This document shows positions 10,218 through 22,099 of a DNA stretch of 64,000 nucleotides, one piece after another; position 1 is the stretch's first letter; each line of letters begins with the position of its first letter. Location: contig NC_023750.2 in assembly GCF_000499845.2 (NCBI RefSeq), positions 9,445,845 to 9,509,844 of the forward strand, given 5' to 3'. Below the pieces are notes generated by a model, which did no database searches, was not told the origin of the DNA, and worked only from the letters and a program-made list of their open reading frames with translations. The translations under genes were made by a program, and so were the position numbers. The stretch comes from Phaseolus vulgaris. Taxonomy: Eukaryota > Streptophyta > Magnoliopsida > Fabales > Fabaceae.

Positions 10218-11017
10218 TGATCTTGTCGGTGACTTGAACGTTGAAGGTCTCGCCACGTCAAACTCCGTCCTCCGCAAATACGTTCCAATTAGTCCGGGCG
10301 AACCTGCGAAAACACTACAAACGGCGCCTCTAGCGGCCGATTGCACTCCGACGCTCAAGTCAGTCAAACAAGACCACCAAAGAATCGTGTACTCTGAATC
10401 TCAGTGAGACTCGTGCACTCTGTGATTCTCTCTCTCCTCTCTGTGCGAAAACTAGTCACTTGTCAGTATGAAACGTACCTTCGTAATGAGCGTGGAAAGC
10501 CTTTATATACCCTGTCGCGCGCCCAAGTTATCCGTGTACGAAGTAACTTAGCGTGTTTCATGCTTTGGGCGTATCGGGCAGCCTCAGCGTGAGTACCAGG
10601 TGCGACTTGGACAAGCGCGCATACCAGGCATCACCTAACGCGTGAACGATCACCCCTGTTTTGCCCCATGCACGTTATGGGCTAAGAGAGCACCAATCAC
10701 CGACCGACTGCTAGCTCCCTTAGACCACTCTCATGCATGGTACTGCAAAGCGCCTAACCTCTCTGATCTCTGATACTCTACCACACAAGACTCGTATGCA
10801 ACGCTCTTGCCGGGAATCCCTTCCCGTTCCTAGCTTAACTGCGTGTGATACGACAACCGATCGCCCTCTGATCACCGATCTTCGCCTGATCATCGATCAC
10901 CCTCCAGGTGACCCTCTTCAAGGCACATCAGCTTCCCCGGCCCACATGGCTCACTAAGAACGGCCCACGTGGCCATCAGTCGCTGACATCACCCTAGACC
11001 GATGACCGACCGGATCA
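10218..11017 (-). repeat. 5' LTR of the Tat element (800 bp)
   Basis: TGATCTTGTCGG ... CCGGATCA, near-identical to 2909-3731. A minus-strand TATA box (TATATAAAG) is at 10500-10509 and should drive gag. The LTR is followed by TATAA, the right copy of the target duplication. Confidence 0.95.
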
Positions 11018-11022
11018 TATAA

Positions 11023-12478
11023 AAATAAACATTTTTCCAATATATTTTTCAAGTGTTAAAAATTATTAAGATGTTATATCTTTGTTATTGTTTCTAAAAT
11101 CTAATTTTTAGCCTTTCAATTATATATTCTAATTTGTTAGTTTCAGCAAAACTTGCAACAAGAGTTTGCAAAATCTTTTCTTCCTCTTGTTCTTGTAAGA
11201 TTGACCTTGAAATTCCTTGGAGCAATTTGTCTTATGAATTTTGTGGGAGGAAAAAGGTGTGATGGTAATGTAACAACATCTTCAATGGCAACAATTGTTC
11301 TTTATCCATCAAAAGATTCTATTCAATGAAAATAAACGACAAGATAAATTTATCACATACACAACCAAGCCAAGACAAATTTTCTCAAAAAATTGTTTCA
11401 ATAATTAAATATGTAAAAATTGTGTTTGATCTCTATATTTGTTTTCAACTATATTTGTTTTCAACAAGAGGTAGTGACATAATTTCAATTTCCTTGTATT
11501 GAATATTGGTTAGTTGTTTCTTAGTAATTGTTTCACAATAAAAGTGTGTATTTTCTATTTATGAAGTGACCCATCTTGTCTCAAGTCATATCTCTCCTAC
11601 CTTTTCCTGCATTTTAATTTTTTTTTTCCAACAATATCTTTTAATTGAAACATAAATTAAAATTAACAAAACGTCTAATCTACATTAACTTTTTAAATAA
11701 AAATATGTATTAATAAAAAGAGACTAAAAATTTAAAATATCTCAAATAATTTTTTTATAAAAGATAGATAAATTAGTAAAATATCACGTTTAAATTAGTT
11801 TTTTTTTAAATATGTTTGATGTTGTTTATTTTTAAATGTAAGCCAAGCTAAATAAGATAATTAAATTATTTTAGTTAATTTGTAAAAAAAAAGTTGACAA
11901 TAATTAAATTATTTTATTAAAAAAATAGGTTTATTTTTATTATTAGTTTGAGTAAAGACAATATTTTATTTTTCTAAATTTTTAGTCATTCTTTCATAAG
12001 CCATAAAATCCAGAAAAAAAAACCAATGAGGTGCAATGGAGTACAAAACTCAAAAGAAATTATCTTTGTACTAAGAAATGTCGAATACCGTCAACTCTCT
12101 CACACATTCAAATGATATCTCTCACACGTTCAAATGACATCTCTCACACGTTCAAATGATAAAACTGCTCCTTCAAACATGTGGCAAGAGAAAAATAAAA
12201 CTCTGCAGCTGAAAGGAGGTATGCGACTGGAATAAAGATATGAGATGTAGTTGAAATTATTTAACAATGTGAAGTTATGCTTTATTTAAAATTATTTAAA
12301 AAAAATTTAAATGTTATAATCAAATTTTCAAGTTAAATGAGAAAGGTATAAAGGTGAAGAGAGAATTTGCCTTAATCATACTACTCCAAGTCACTGGTAC
12401 CGGATCAGAAAAAACAAAAAACCAAATAGTCCAAGAGTTAAATTGTAAATACAACTTTTATTGTCCCAATGAACTCTT
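11023..12478. other. AT-rich intergenic sequence, no gene
   Basis: Long T- and A-runs, no extended frames. The only structure seen is the 22-bp repeat at 12097-12160 just before the F-box-associated gene. Confidence 0.6.
12097..12160 (+). repeat. Three 22-bp tandem repeats
   Basis: CTCTCACACRTTCAAATGAYAT is repeated three times with a 22-bp period (starts 12097, 12119, 12141). Confidence 0.8.
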
Positions 12479-13780
12479 ATGTTAGAATTTGACATTGTTC
12501 TCCCGCCATCCTCCATCACCTCTCTCTGCCAGGATGACGATCATCTAACTCTGTTACAAAACTTGATGTTGCCGCATCGTAGTCTTGATAACAGCTTTAT
12601 CGATATTATCGATTTTGGTAGCATTATGGGTATATGTAATGGTATTATATTCATGAAAATGGATGGTGATATCTGCTTCATCAATCCAATGATTCGTTAT
12701 TGTCTTGATCTTCCCTCACATGAAGATAAATCCATCTACAAATCCATCTACTCTTACGGCTTTATTAGTCGTGGATTATCTGATTATTTAGTTGTTAAAA
12801 TTGATTCAGATGAGAAGTATTGCTCTTACTCTAACCACCGTAATGCGTAATGATGATGGACGTAACCGTAATGATGATGGACCTGGTGAGCCCTATCCTT
12901 CACGCAGCGCTTGGGTCTATACTTATATAGAAAATGATTGGAGACCTTTGAAAATTCCTGATTGTTCACTTTGTACCACGACTACGACTGCTTATAATGG
13001 TGTGGTTTACAATGGACTTTTGCACTGGGGTGCAATGAAAAGCCTTGAAAAGGCATGGTATTATTTCATTCTGACATTTGATCCTGAAACTGAAATCTTT
13101 GGGGAGCTTTTACTTCCTGATAGTTTGGCGACCACCCTCTATTATCCTGATGACGAGTATCAAAATGGGGAATCTGGGGTATTTGTTGTTCAAAATAGTA
13201 CTAAACCCTTAACAGTGTACTCTTTAATTAGTTCAGAGGAGAACTATTGTATTGTTGTTGTGTGGGTGATGGATAGATATGGGATAACTGAATCCTGGAA
13301 TCAAATCTTCACCTTTAATTGTGACGAGGATTATATCTCTTCAATTTTGTTTGGCTTTAATCCTGACATTCATGAGGATGTAGGATTTCCTTTTCTCTTA
13401 TTTCACAAAAATGACGGTACGTTGTTGTTTGGTGTGGAATTCAACGGAAAATTCTCGATTCGTTCCTTGGATATAAGTCATGAAACTTCTACCGTCCTTA
13501 TCGATAATGTTACTAGGAATTTTGAAGATCCTGACATAGATTATTCTCATCCAAGTTTTTATATAGGTTACTCTCCTCCAAGTTTAGTTCTTTTAGACAA
13601 TGTTTCTGCATCTAGTAAGTGTTATGTTATGCATATTCTTTTATGACTTAAAATGCTTGATTTCATTTAAATAATGTTTTTTTTATTAATTTTGTGCAGG
13701 ATACTAGTCTGGATTTTTTTCTATCTCCATCCCTCCAGAGAGACAAACAGTAGATTGAATGGTGTTTACACCTAATTTAT
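12479..13780 (+). pseudogene. F-box-associated-domain protein, frame-disrupted
   Basis: Two overlapping frames together make one F-box-associated protein. The first (12479-12850) has SIMGICNGIIFMKMDGDICF and NPMIRYCLDLPS, the 'G-S-C-N-G-L-(hydrophobic) ... W-N-P' style start of the domain. The second (open to 13646) has AWVYTYIENDWRPLKIP, YNGLLHWGAM and LTFDPETEIFGELLLP, typical later motifs. The frame changes near 12840-12890, where a 21-bp unit is duplicated. The N-terminal F-box, which would bind SKP1, is not identifiable. A possible intron runs from GTAAGTG at 13616 to TGCAG near 13699. F-box proteins select targets for SCF ubiquitin ligases; this copy probably cannot. A mis-split functional gene is possible but less likely. 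Confidence 0.65.
12846..12882 (+). repeat. 21-bp tandem duplication inside the F-box-associated gene
   Basis: CGTAATGATGATGGAC recurs 21 bases later (starts 12846 and 12867). It lies where the reading frame changes, so replication slippage here may relate to the frameshift, though 21 bp itself is in frame. Confidence 0.75.
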
Positions 13781-14267
13781 GATTTAGAATTTATGCTTTT
13801 AGGTTTTTGGATTTAGAGTTTAGACTTTAAAGTTTAAGATTTGGAATTTACATGTTTTGTAAGTTTGTTATGTCACAAATAAATATTTGAGAATATGTTT
13901 CTATTTTATAATTTTATTTTGGGTGAGAAGATTTCAAAAAAATTCTTAAACTTGTAAGGATTTTTATTAATGTTATTTTCCTTATTTTTTTTGAATTATT
14001 AAATAGTAATTTTATGTGTATATCTTTTTATTATGGTTATTTATTGTGAATTTTAGAAAGGGGACATGTTTTATTAAGAAATTTAAAAGATCTAATTTTT
14101 AATTTAAATGTTATAAGAAATATTTATTTAACTCTCTCATTTCAAAGCTATATTAGGTTTTAAGGTGAATATTTAACTATGATCGAAAACTACAAAAGTA
14201 AAATATTCAAAATTGAATCTCCTCAAAAGGAGGAATATTTTAAAACCATTTTAAATATTCATAAATC

Positions 14268-14450
14268 AATTAAAATTGAATTTGTGATGAATTTTATATT
14301 TTATTCGTTTTTTAATTAATTAGTTTAGTTCAAATTTTATATTAATTTTTTTAAGCAAACTAAATTAAACTATTTATTACATTAAACTATATATCGTACA
14401 TTGTTTAGAGTTAGTTAACAACTAAATGATATATTTATTAACATTTTTTA
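14268..14450 (+). repeat. Dispersed repeat copy 1 (partner 18069-18250)
   Basis: About 180 bp, centred on TTAATTAATTAGTTTAGTTC, is repeated at 18069-18250 in the same orientation with a few substitutions and small indels. Family unknown; could be part of an old LTR or a MITE. Confidence 0.7.
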
Positions 14451-15795
14451 ATTGTATTATATTTATAATTTTGAAAACATGGTAACAAAAATGTAAATAT
14501 CTATACGGTTTCTAAGGGTGAGATTAGTAATTTATCTATCAAATTAAATTTGCATATATGAAGTAATTATAAAAAACATACTAAATTTTTATTTTAGAAT
14601 TTCTTTTAAAAAGTAATAATTTGGTGACTATAAAATTATATTTTAAGCTAATTGAATATAAAAACAATATATGATAGATAATACGAGTTCTTATATTATG
14701 ATGAATTAAAATGGTATGAATATACGTCATATATTTTTTACCATTAGAAATTAGTGTTTATATTAAATTCGACATTTAAATATTTTACTATAAATTATAA
14801 TAAAATTAATATTTATAAAGTGTGAACACGGTTTATTGAAAATTACTCTTATAATAAAGGAATTATATTAATTTAGTCAATATATATATTGTTTTATAAT
14901 TACACAAAATTACGTCATATATTACTTTTATAATTTAATGGTATGAATATACGTCATATATTACTTTTTATAATAAAGGAATTGTATATATTGACTAAAG
15001 GAATTATTATTTCTTACCACGTACAACAATAATCTGTGGCATCGCCAATTAGGGATTGACACGTGTCGAATTTGTGATGCATTTTAGCTACTGTGTACGT
15101 GAGATTGAACTCACCTTATAATTACTTCTAGTCCCTTCCCATCTCCTCAAATTAATTAAATTAATCTTGTTTAAATTAAAAACAGTCATTTTTTTTATAT
15201 ATTAACTAAAATTTAATATGGTATATTAAATATCCTTGACTATTACCCTAAAGTTAGGTAAGAATATAAAGAAACTTTTATATACTCAATAGAATTTAGT
15301 TATTTAAATTATATAAATTTTGAATTTTTCGTTTTAAATTTTTTTGAATAAATTTTATACGTGTCGTAGGTTATGTCAGTCTGAGTTTTTCTTTTCTTAT
15401 AAATTACTTTCAAGTTAAAGATAAAATAATTAAAAAGTGTTTAGTTTTATTTTAAAATTCATTTAAATTATTTATTTGGTAAAGAGATTTAAATAATTTT
15501 AAAATAATTACACAAAATTATGTAAAAAAAAAATAGTCATTTAATTTGGACTTAGAAACCAAGGTCTAAAAATCTATTATATCTTTTAAAATTCTTTTCT
15601 TTTTTCTTTTACAAAGAGATAGTAAAATTTCACTTATTAATTATTAAAATTAGTATAATTTTAAAAAATTATTAAAACTGGTAAGTCATGCGAAGGTGAT
15701 ATAGTTGAAATTTGATTACACTTAAATCGTATCAAGGTGACATGACTTCAATATATTTGAACTATACATGACTTTAGAAAAATCATATTTCAACT

Positions 15796-15949
15796 AAAAT
15801 CGTATCACCTTGATACAACTTATCTATTTCGATAACTTTTAAAAAATTTACTCATTTTGATAATTAACTTATAAAATCGTACCACCTTGTACAATTTATC
15901 TATTTCGATAACTTTTACAAATTTTACTCATTTTGATAATTAACTTATA
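15796..15949 (+). repeat. 77-bp tandem repeat, two copies
   Basis: AAAATCGTAYCACCTTG... units start at 15796 and 15873 and end TAATTAACTTATAA. A partial third match (AAATCGTATCAAGGTGACAT) lies upstream near 15724. Confidence 0.75.
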
Positions 15950-16204
15950 AAACATCTTTACAAACAAAATTAAGTTGATTTGAGAAATTCTAATTATGAC
16001 ACCTTTAATTTATAAATTCATAAATTATAGATATGTTTGAGATAACTAATATAAAACTTATATAATTATTTTTTTAAATCAATTTTATGAAATTAAATTA
16101 AACTACAAATATTATAGTTTTTAAAAATTATTATCGAATTTATTATATTGCTTTACTTTAAAGACATAGTTTAAAGATGTGAAAGATGTGTTAAAAAACT
16201 GTTT

Positions 16205-17049
16205 TATTTCATTGTTTTCATGATAAGATTGAGGTTTCTCGAGCTATTTCGGTTATTAAAAATTTAACTTGTCTGGTGGGTAACTTGTTTAAAGCTTCTA
16301 TGAAGAATTATATGTTGGATTTCAACGTGATCAAGTTTTTAGGTATTAATACTCGTACTAGTAAAGTTCTTCGTCCTCTTCCTGTGAGATGAGAGTTTCT
16401 TTCACCAGGCTGGGTTAAAATTAACATTGATGGGGTTGGTAGGGATATCCTGGTCTTGTTACTAGTGGAGGTATTTCCTGTGAGAGTATGGAGAAATTTA
16501 TTGAAGTTTTCTCTGCGTTTCTTGAAGTTCAAACTGTTCAGGTTGTTGAGTTTTATGGGGTTATACATGCTCTGGAGGAAGCTCAAAAGAGGGGGCTTAC
16601 TAATGTCTGGTTGTAATGTGATTCTGTTTTGGTTTGTGTTGCATTTATTGCTAGGACAAATGTTTTTTAGATGCTTCAGAATCGATGGAATACTTGTCTT
16701 AATTACTATGGGAAAATTAGGTTTAGGTTACTCATATTTTTCGTTAAGGAAATGTGTGTGGTGATAAGTTGGCTAATTTATTATTTATTCATAGAGAATC
16801 TTTTCATTTGTATAATAGGCTTCCATCTAGTCTATTCTTAGAATTCTTTTTGAATAGGTATAGTCTACATAGGTATCGTTTTTGTTAGCATATAAGTTTC
16901 AGTCTAGTCCCCCATATTTTTGTATTTTCTTTTTTTTTAATAATATTTTTTCAAGCATATGATTGTTGTTGCTTTAGGTGTCAGCCTAACTAAAATATCA
17001 AGTTATATAGTGATACCTAACATGAAAGTTTTTATTAAAAAAAAAAAAA
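16205..17049 (+). mobile_element. 5'-truncated LINE, RNase H end of ORF2 and 3' UTR
   Basis: Shares sequence from start to poly(A) with the better-preserved minus-strand copy at 25710-27270. Translating in several frames gives SPGWVKINIDG, VIHALEEAQKRGL and VWLECDSVLVC, the RNase H domain that follows reverse transcriptase in plant L1-type ORF2 proteins. Frames are broken many times. The 3' UTR ends in a 13-base A-run (17037-17049). Only the last part of the element is present, as expected for incomplete target-primed insertion. Confidence 0.75.
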
Positions 17050-17145
17050 TTGAGAGTAGGAAGAATTAACCATGATTTAAATATTAAGTTACTTCTTATA
17101 TTTCACTTGTGTGAAATGAATTATGTTTTATAAACATAAATCTTG
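17050..17145 (+). repeat. Dispersed repeat, partner at 18936-19035
   Basis: TTGAGAGTAGGAAGAATTAACCATGATTTAAATATT... (17050 on) is repeated at 18936 (TTGGGAATAGGAAGAATTAACC...). It starts right after the LINE poly(A) here, and after another A-rich run in the second copy. Confidence 0.7.
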
Positions 17146-19867
17146 ATATTAGACTAACACCTTATACTCATCAATAAGATGGAAGAAGAATTGCTTTGAT
17201 GATACCAACATTACATTATTAGTCAAAGAGAATAAATTTCTTAAAGCAAAGTAAGAAATCATAAAAAAAAATTGAATTTAATCTATATTTTGAATTTCAT
17301 ATAATATTTTCATATAATATTGTAAATTTGTGTGCAGAAGGTCTCGCAGACTTAGGAAAGTAAATCTTTAGAAGTTATCAAATGTTTAAGTGATAATGTA
17401 TAAATACAATATAACCATCTTTATTCTTTGTTTTTTTTTGTTATAAAATGTACATCCCTTCCCTTGTATCTTTATAGTTTATTCTAGTTACTTTCATTGT
17501 TTAGAAGTAAAAAAATTGCTAATATTTATAAAAAAAACAAATATTTAATTATAATAAAGTTAAAAATAAAATTATTTATCGTGATAAGTGGTTTGAAACA
17601 AGATAAATTGTTTTCTTAAATTTTTTACAAATATAGGTGTTAAATTGAAAACTTGAATTAAATCAATTAATCAATTCAATTTGTTATAAGAAGATTAATA
17701 TTTAATACAAAATTAATCAACTAATTATTAATCAATTCAATTTGTTATAAAAAATTAATATTTAATACAAAATTTGAGTAAAATAACAAAGATTTATTTA
17801 GTATTTATTCTAAAACAATGAGGACAGGACAACGGAGAATTTCTTAACTTTAATATAAGTTCTTCAAAAATCTCAACAAAATACTTCACTCTTTTTCAAA
17901 CTTCAATGAATAAATAACTAAAAAATATCATTTTATTTTATTTTACTTTATTTTTTATTTTTTATTATTTTCCATTTTTCTTTAGTTAATTCCCCGCATT
18001 CTTTTCCTTTATTACAAAAAAAAATATTTTTCACCCATAAGGCTGTTAGAATTACTTAAACAATACCCAATTAAAATTGAATTTTTGCTTAATTTTATAT
18101 TTTATTCGTTTCTTAATTAATTAGTTTAGTTCAAATTTTATATTAATTTTTTTAAGCAAACCAAATTAAACTATTTATTCCATTAAACTATAATAACATT
18201 GTACATTTAGAGTTAGATAACAACTAAAAAATATATTTATTAACATTTTTATGTGTTAAAAATATATAATATTTGTTGAATATAAATAAATAATATTTAA
18301 ATTTATGTGTTCAGTTTTGTTAAAGTAAATATTTACTAAAATACATTTATGTTTCTTGTGTTTATAATGAATAGATTCTATTGTATTTTTTATAAAATCT
18401 AAATTTAATAAAATTAACAGTATATTTTATAAAATAGATATGGTTGTTAACAATCTATCATTTTTATTTTTAATATTTCAAAGATGTTATTTCTTGTTAT
18501 GTGATGTTGTTAAAGTTTCAAATTGTTTAATTACATCGCAATAGAAAATTTATATTTAAAATAATATTTGTGTATTATTATTATAAGTTGATATTTTAAT
18601 TTTAATTTTAATTCTATTACTCAATATGCTATATTTTAAAGTTTTTTTTTGAGGATTATATTTTAAAGTTTTTAATCTATCATTTGAAAAAAAATGCATT
18701 TAAAAATATCTTTTTAAATAAGACGAGCTGTGATTAAAATATATTAGAAAATTCATTTTGGAAATCCGGATTTGTATTTATGGAACATTTTTTAAAATAT
18801 GTTTTCAGATTTTATTTTTTGGATTTTTTTTGTCTGAAAGAATTTTTTATATTTTGAATTTCTTTTTCCAAAATAAAGAATAATTTTGAAAATTTAAAAG
18901 TGAATAGAATGCATGTTCAAAAAAAAATTTAAAAATTGGGAATAGGAAGAATTAACCATCGTTTAAATATTAAGTTACTTATTATATTTCACTCATGTGG
19001 AAATGTGGAAATATTTATGTTTTATATACATAAATTTGTGTTGTAACATAATCATATTATAATTGTTAGACATTCAACTATTTTTTTTTTAAAATTAAAC
19101 ACTTCATTAATACTTGTTTCCAAAAATACGAAACCTAATTTCTTAAAGCATCAGAGTTTCAAATATGAACTAAAAAGAAAAACTAAAACTAAAACGTTTA
19201 CTGCGAAACAGAAAGTTCCCGCAATTGCGATATTGCACAACTTCAAATTTTTTTAATTTCTGAACTTTTAGTATACATTAATATAAGGAATTTCTCTTAA
19301 AATTATTTCAAAATATTTATACAAATTTACGATATTGCTGATTGAAGTATAGATTGCTTCAATTATTTTTCAATTGTATTAGAAAAATTATTACTATTTT
19401 ATTTTATAAATTAATAACTTCAATTTCTTTAGTCATTAAGAATCATTGTTAAAATATTATATTCTTCAATAATATTACATTTGATTTATTGTGATAAAAA
19501 ATATAATTATTTTAAACATATTTAATTAAAAAAATATATAAATATAAGTAATAAAAGATTAACACAAATAGTAATATAAATTTTGTATTTAATTTTTTCC
19601 ACATTTTAATATAATTAAATAATAAAATAAAAAATCTATCTCCTTTTCTATTAAATACAAAATTCAAGATATTCTCTAAATTCTTTTCCTATTTTATCCT
19701 TACTTCATATTTTGTTTTATTAATTTATTTTGGTTATCTATACCTATATAGAGGAGATTTCTCATTATAACTTTTTGTTTGTATAAATTTATTTTCCTAT
19801 TTTATCTTTGTAGCTGAAAAGGCATGTTGGCATGGGGTCATCTTTAAAACTTCTTCCCACAAAGGAA

Positions 19868-19932
<65 letters not shown>

Positions 19933-20246
19933 CCCATTTTAGGGTGGAAGGAAGAGTGTGATGATAAGAAAAAAAAGATAGAGAGAAAGAGACAAATTTG
20001 ATAACTGATATGATGAAAAAATAAGAGAGAAACAGCAAGAAATGATGTGAATAGAAAGTGATTGTATGGATGTTATTGTTGTGTTGAAATTTCTGTTTTG
20101 CGTTTTTTGACTTGTTCCTTTTGTTTCTAATGTCATTATTATCAGCTATCTTGATCTACCGATTCTTTGCTGTTTGTAAGCCAACTTTTATCCTCCTTTT
20201 CTTTTTGTAAATCTTTGTTCTTAATATCAAGAAAAATTCCCCTCAG
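17146..20246. other. AT-rich intergenic sequence
   Basis: No coding sequence recognised. It carries the second copies of two dispersed repeats (18069-18250 and 18936-19035) and a long (AT)n array. From about 20130 on it becomes the 5' flank of the methyltransferase-like pseudogene. Confidence 0.6.
19872..19929. repeat. (AT)n microsatellite, about 29 units
   Basis: 58 bases of uninterrupted AT dinucleotides, followed by ACACCCC. Confidence 0.98.
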
Positions 20247-21836
20247 GACACCAGATTCCTTGTTCTATGAAGCACCTCCATTTGTGACACACATTGATCA
20301 CCCTGCAATTGCTGCTCTGACTAAGTATTAGTCCAAAGTTTTCCCACCCAGCAACACTCCTGGAGTAAGCATCTTGGATATGTGTAGCAGTTGGGTAAGA
20401 GTTTTAGTACCTCTGGTCTCTCCAATGTTGCATTGCATATACATATTGTCATAAATCTCCACTTTACATTAGGTCAGCCATTTTCCACCAGGATACAAGC
20501 AAGAACGAGTGGTGGGATTAGGCATGAATGAAGAAGAGATGAAGAGGAACCCAGTAAGATAATACTGTGTAATGTGGTGATCATTGATCTTTAATTTTGG
20601 AACTGGAACTGAATTTGGTATTCTTAAGGTGACTCTCAGATCATTTTTCCAGATCCGTATGCGGTCCAATAGCCTGAATTCAAATAAAAAATAGTGACAT
20701 AGCTATGTCTCAGGATTCTCAACATTTTAATTTTGACAGAGAAACGTGGACCTATTAATTGAAGTTGATGTTGTAGGTTCTCACAGTGTGCTGTGCAAGA
20801 CTTAATTGTAAACCCCAAACTGCCATTTGAGGATAACTCTTTCGACATCATCACTAATGTGGTAAAAATACTTTTCCATAAAGTAACTTTGATGGTTGAA
20901 ATTATTTCAAGTGGTGCATGTAATTTGTTCACATCGCACATTTATGTGGTGCATGTAATCATCTGATCCAAACTAAATAATCTGTACTCAGAAACTTTCT
21001 GGACCATTCAAGCCATCTGGTATCTACAATCCACCTTCCAGATTAGGAAATTATGTCTAGAGGTTCCTTGAGGTGACTAGAAAACAAGGAAAAAAGATGC
21101 TAAAGAAGGCTACACGAGCAAGCATAAGTGCACATATGGATATACTCATCTATTTTATACCGAACCTAAATGTTTCTAACCAATGAACTTAGCAGAAAGC
21201 AATCTGCCAGAAATTTCATACTTACAAAGATGCAACTTCAATTGTGCTTCACTATTTTACATCATTAATTTTCACAAAAGTGTCCCTTTTAGTTATAGAT
21301 GCCAGTTTATACCGTCAATGAATTTTTTAACAGTCATCTCGTTTATAACCAATGAACTTAGCACAAAGCAATCTGCCAGAAATTTCATACTAAGAAATAT
21401 GCAACTTCAATTGTGCTTCACTATTTTACACCATTAATTTTCATAATAGTGTCACTTTTAGTTATAGATGCCAGTTTATACAGTCAATGATTTTTTTAAC
21501 AGTCATCTCGTTTAAATCATATTCAAGATCTGTTACTCCTCATCCACTAAGATTCACTCTCAAATTGTCATAATGTACACAAATGTTCCTTTATTTCATA
21601 TTTCATATAGACAAACATTTCATCTTTACACCAGTGCCAGTTCTTTAGACGACGTTTCATCTTTTATTGATCTTGTACATGTCCTGTTCTACTCATGATG
21701 ATTTCATTGATGATTTTAGCTTTTCAAACCGATGCTTCTGGACAAAGGCCATTTCTATATGGACATCAACTGGGGATGCTGATCATGTTTTGTTGGATCA
21801 TATTTCCATTATGCTGGAGGATTTGAACCTCCTCAG
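20247..21836 (+). pseudogene. SAM-dependent methyltransferase-like pseudogene
   Basis: Four exon-like pieces with GT/AG borders can be read. 20247-20394 gives PDSLFYEAPPFVTHIDHPAI and GVSILDMCSSW (the SAM-binding motif I region) with a TAG in KY*SK. 20473-20553 gives SHFPPGYKQERVVGLGMNEE. 20777-20861 gives QDLIVNPKLPFEDNSFDIIT with a disturbed start. 21720-21836 gives FSNRCFWTKAISIW and, in a shifted frame, GSYFHYAGGFEPPQ. This order fits a plant class I methyltransferase family whose substrate I do not know. The piece expected between exons 3 and 4 (the late motif before FSNRCF) is missing. Introns are kept, so this is a DNA-level copy and not a retrocopy. Confidence 0.75.
21178..21514 (+). 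repeat. 169-bp direct tandem duplication
   Basis: AACCAATGAACTTAGCASAAAGCAATCTG... starts at 21178 and again at 21347 and runs to about 21514 with roughly 90 per cent identity by eye. It lies where the missing exon of the methyltransferase-like copy would be expected. Confidence 0.9.
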
Positions 21837-22099
21837 GTGGTAATTCCATAATTGATATTTTCTTTCCATACTCAAGTGAAAGACACTTAGCTATCTGCAC
21901 TGTCACAATTATTTTTCCCATTTAGTTGTAGGAGGACACATTTTATGGGGACAAGGTTGAAGAAGCACTAATCTTTAAATTCCATTCTAAAATCTAACTT
22001 CCTCCTTTGTTGCACATTTCCTAACTCGAGTATTCAGTTTAACAGATCACGTCCTAGGATAGTTCAAAGTATTACTGGTGTGATTCAGGAATAGGAGAA

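Larger units (their letters stand above)
2904..11022 (-). mobile_element. Complete Tat-lineage Ty3/Gypsy retrotransposon lacking reverse transcriptase
   Basis: The element proper is 2909-11017 (8109 bp) with TG...CA LTRs at both ends and a perfect 5-bp target duplication TATAA at 2904-2908 and 11018-11022. Sense is the minus strand: 5' LTR 11017-10218, primer site 10215-10198, gag-protease 10126-8576, protease/integrase 8548-7324, hairpin-rich 3' region, antisense spliced gene at 4329-6553, polypurine tract, 3' LTR 3731-2909. Gag type, the variant CX2H...HX4C knuckle, primer site and antisense ORF place it in the Tat lineage. Reverse transcriptase and RNase H are absent because protease is joined to integrase. 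LTRs differ at only about 15-20 sites by eye, so it inserted recently, and with no RT of its own probably did so in trans. Confidence 0.92.
13783..16204. other. AT-rich intergenic sequence with small repeats
   Basis: No gene seen. Holds one copy of a dispersed 183-bp repeat (14268-14450), several ATGGTATGAATATACGTCAT copies (14711-14735, 14938-14960) and a 77-bp tandem pair (15796-15949). Confidence 0.6.

Noticed and set aside
9630..10220. Plus-strand frame of 196 codons
   Set aside because: Also antisense to gag; it crosses the primer site and enters the LTR, which no real gene would be expected to do here.
2909..11017. Autonomous retrotransposon
   Set aside because: All structural signals are present, but RT and RNase H motifs are absent from every frame between protease and integrase.
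16456..16764. Membrane protein of 102 codons
   Set aside because: Hydrophobic translation of the wrong frame of a LINE RNase H domain.
19872..19929. Replication origin or attachment site at the AT array
   Set aside because: A plain dinucleotide microsatellite; nothing else supports another role.
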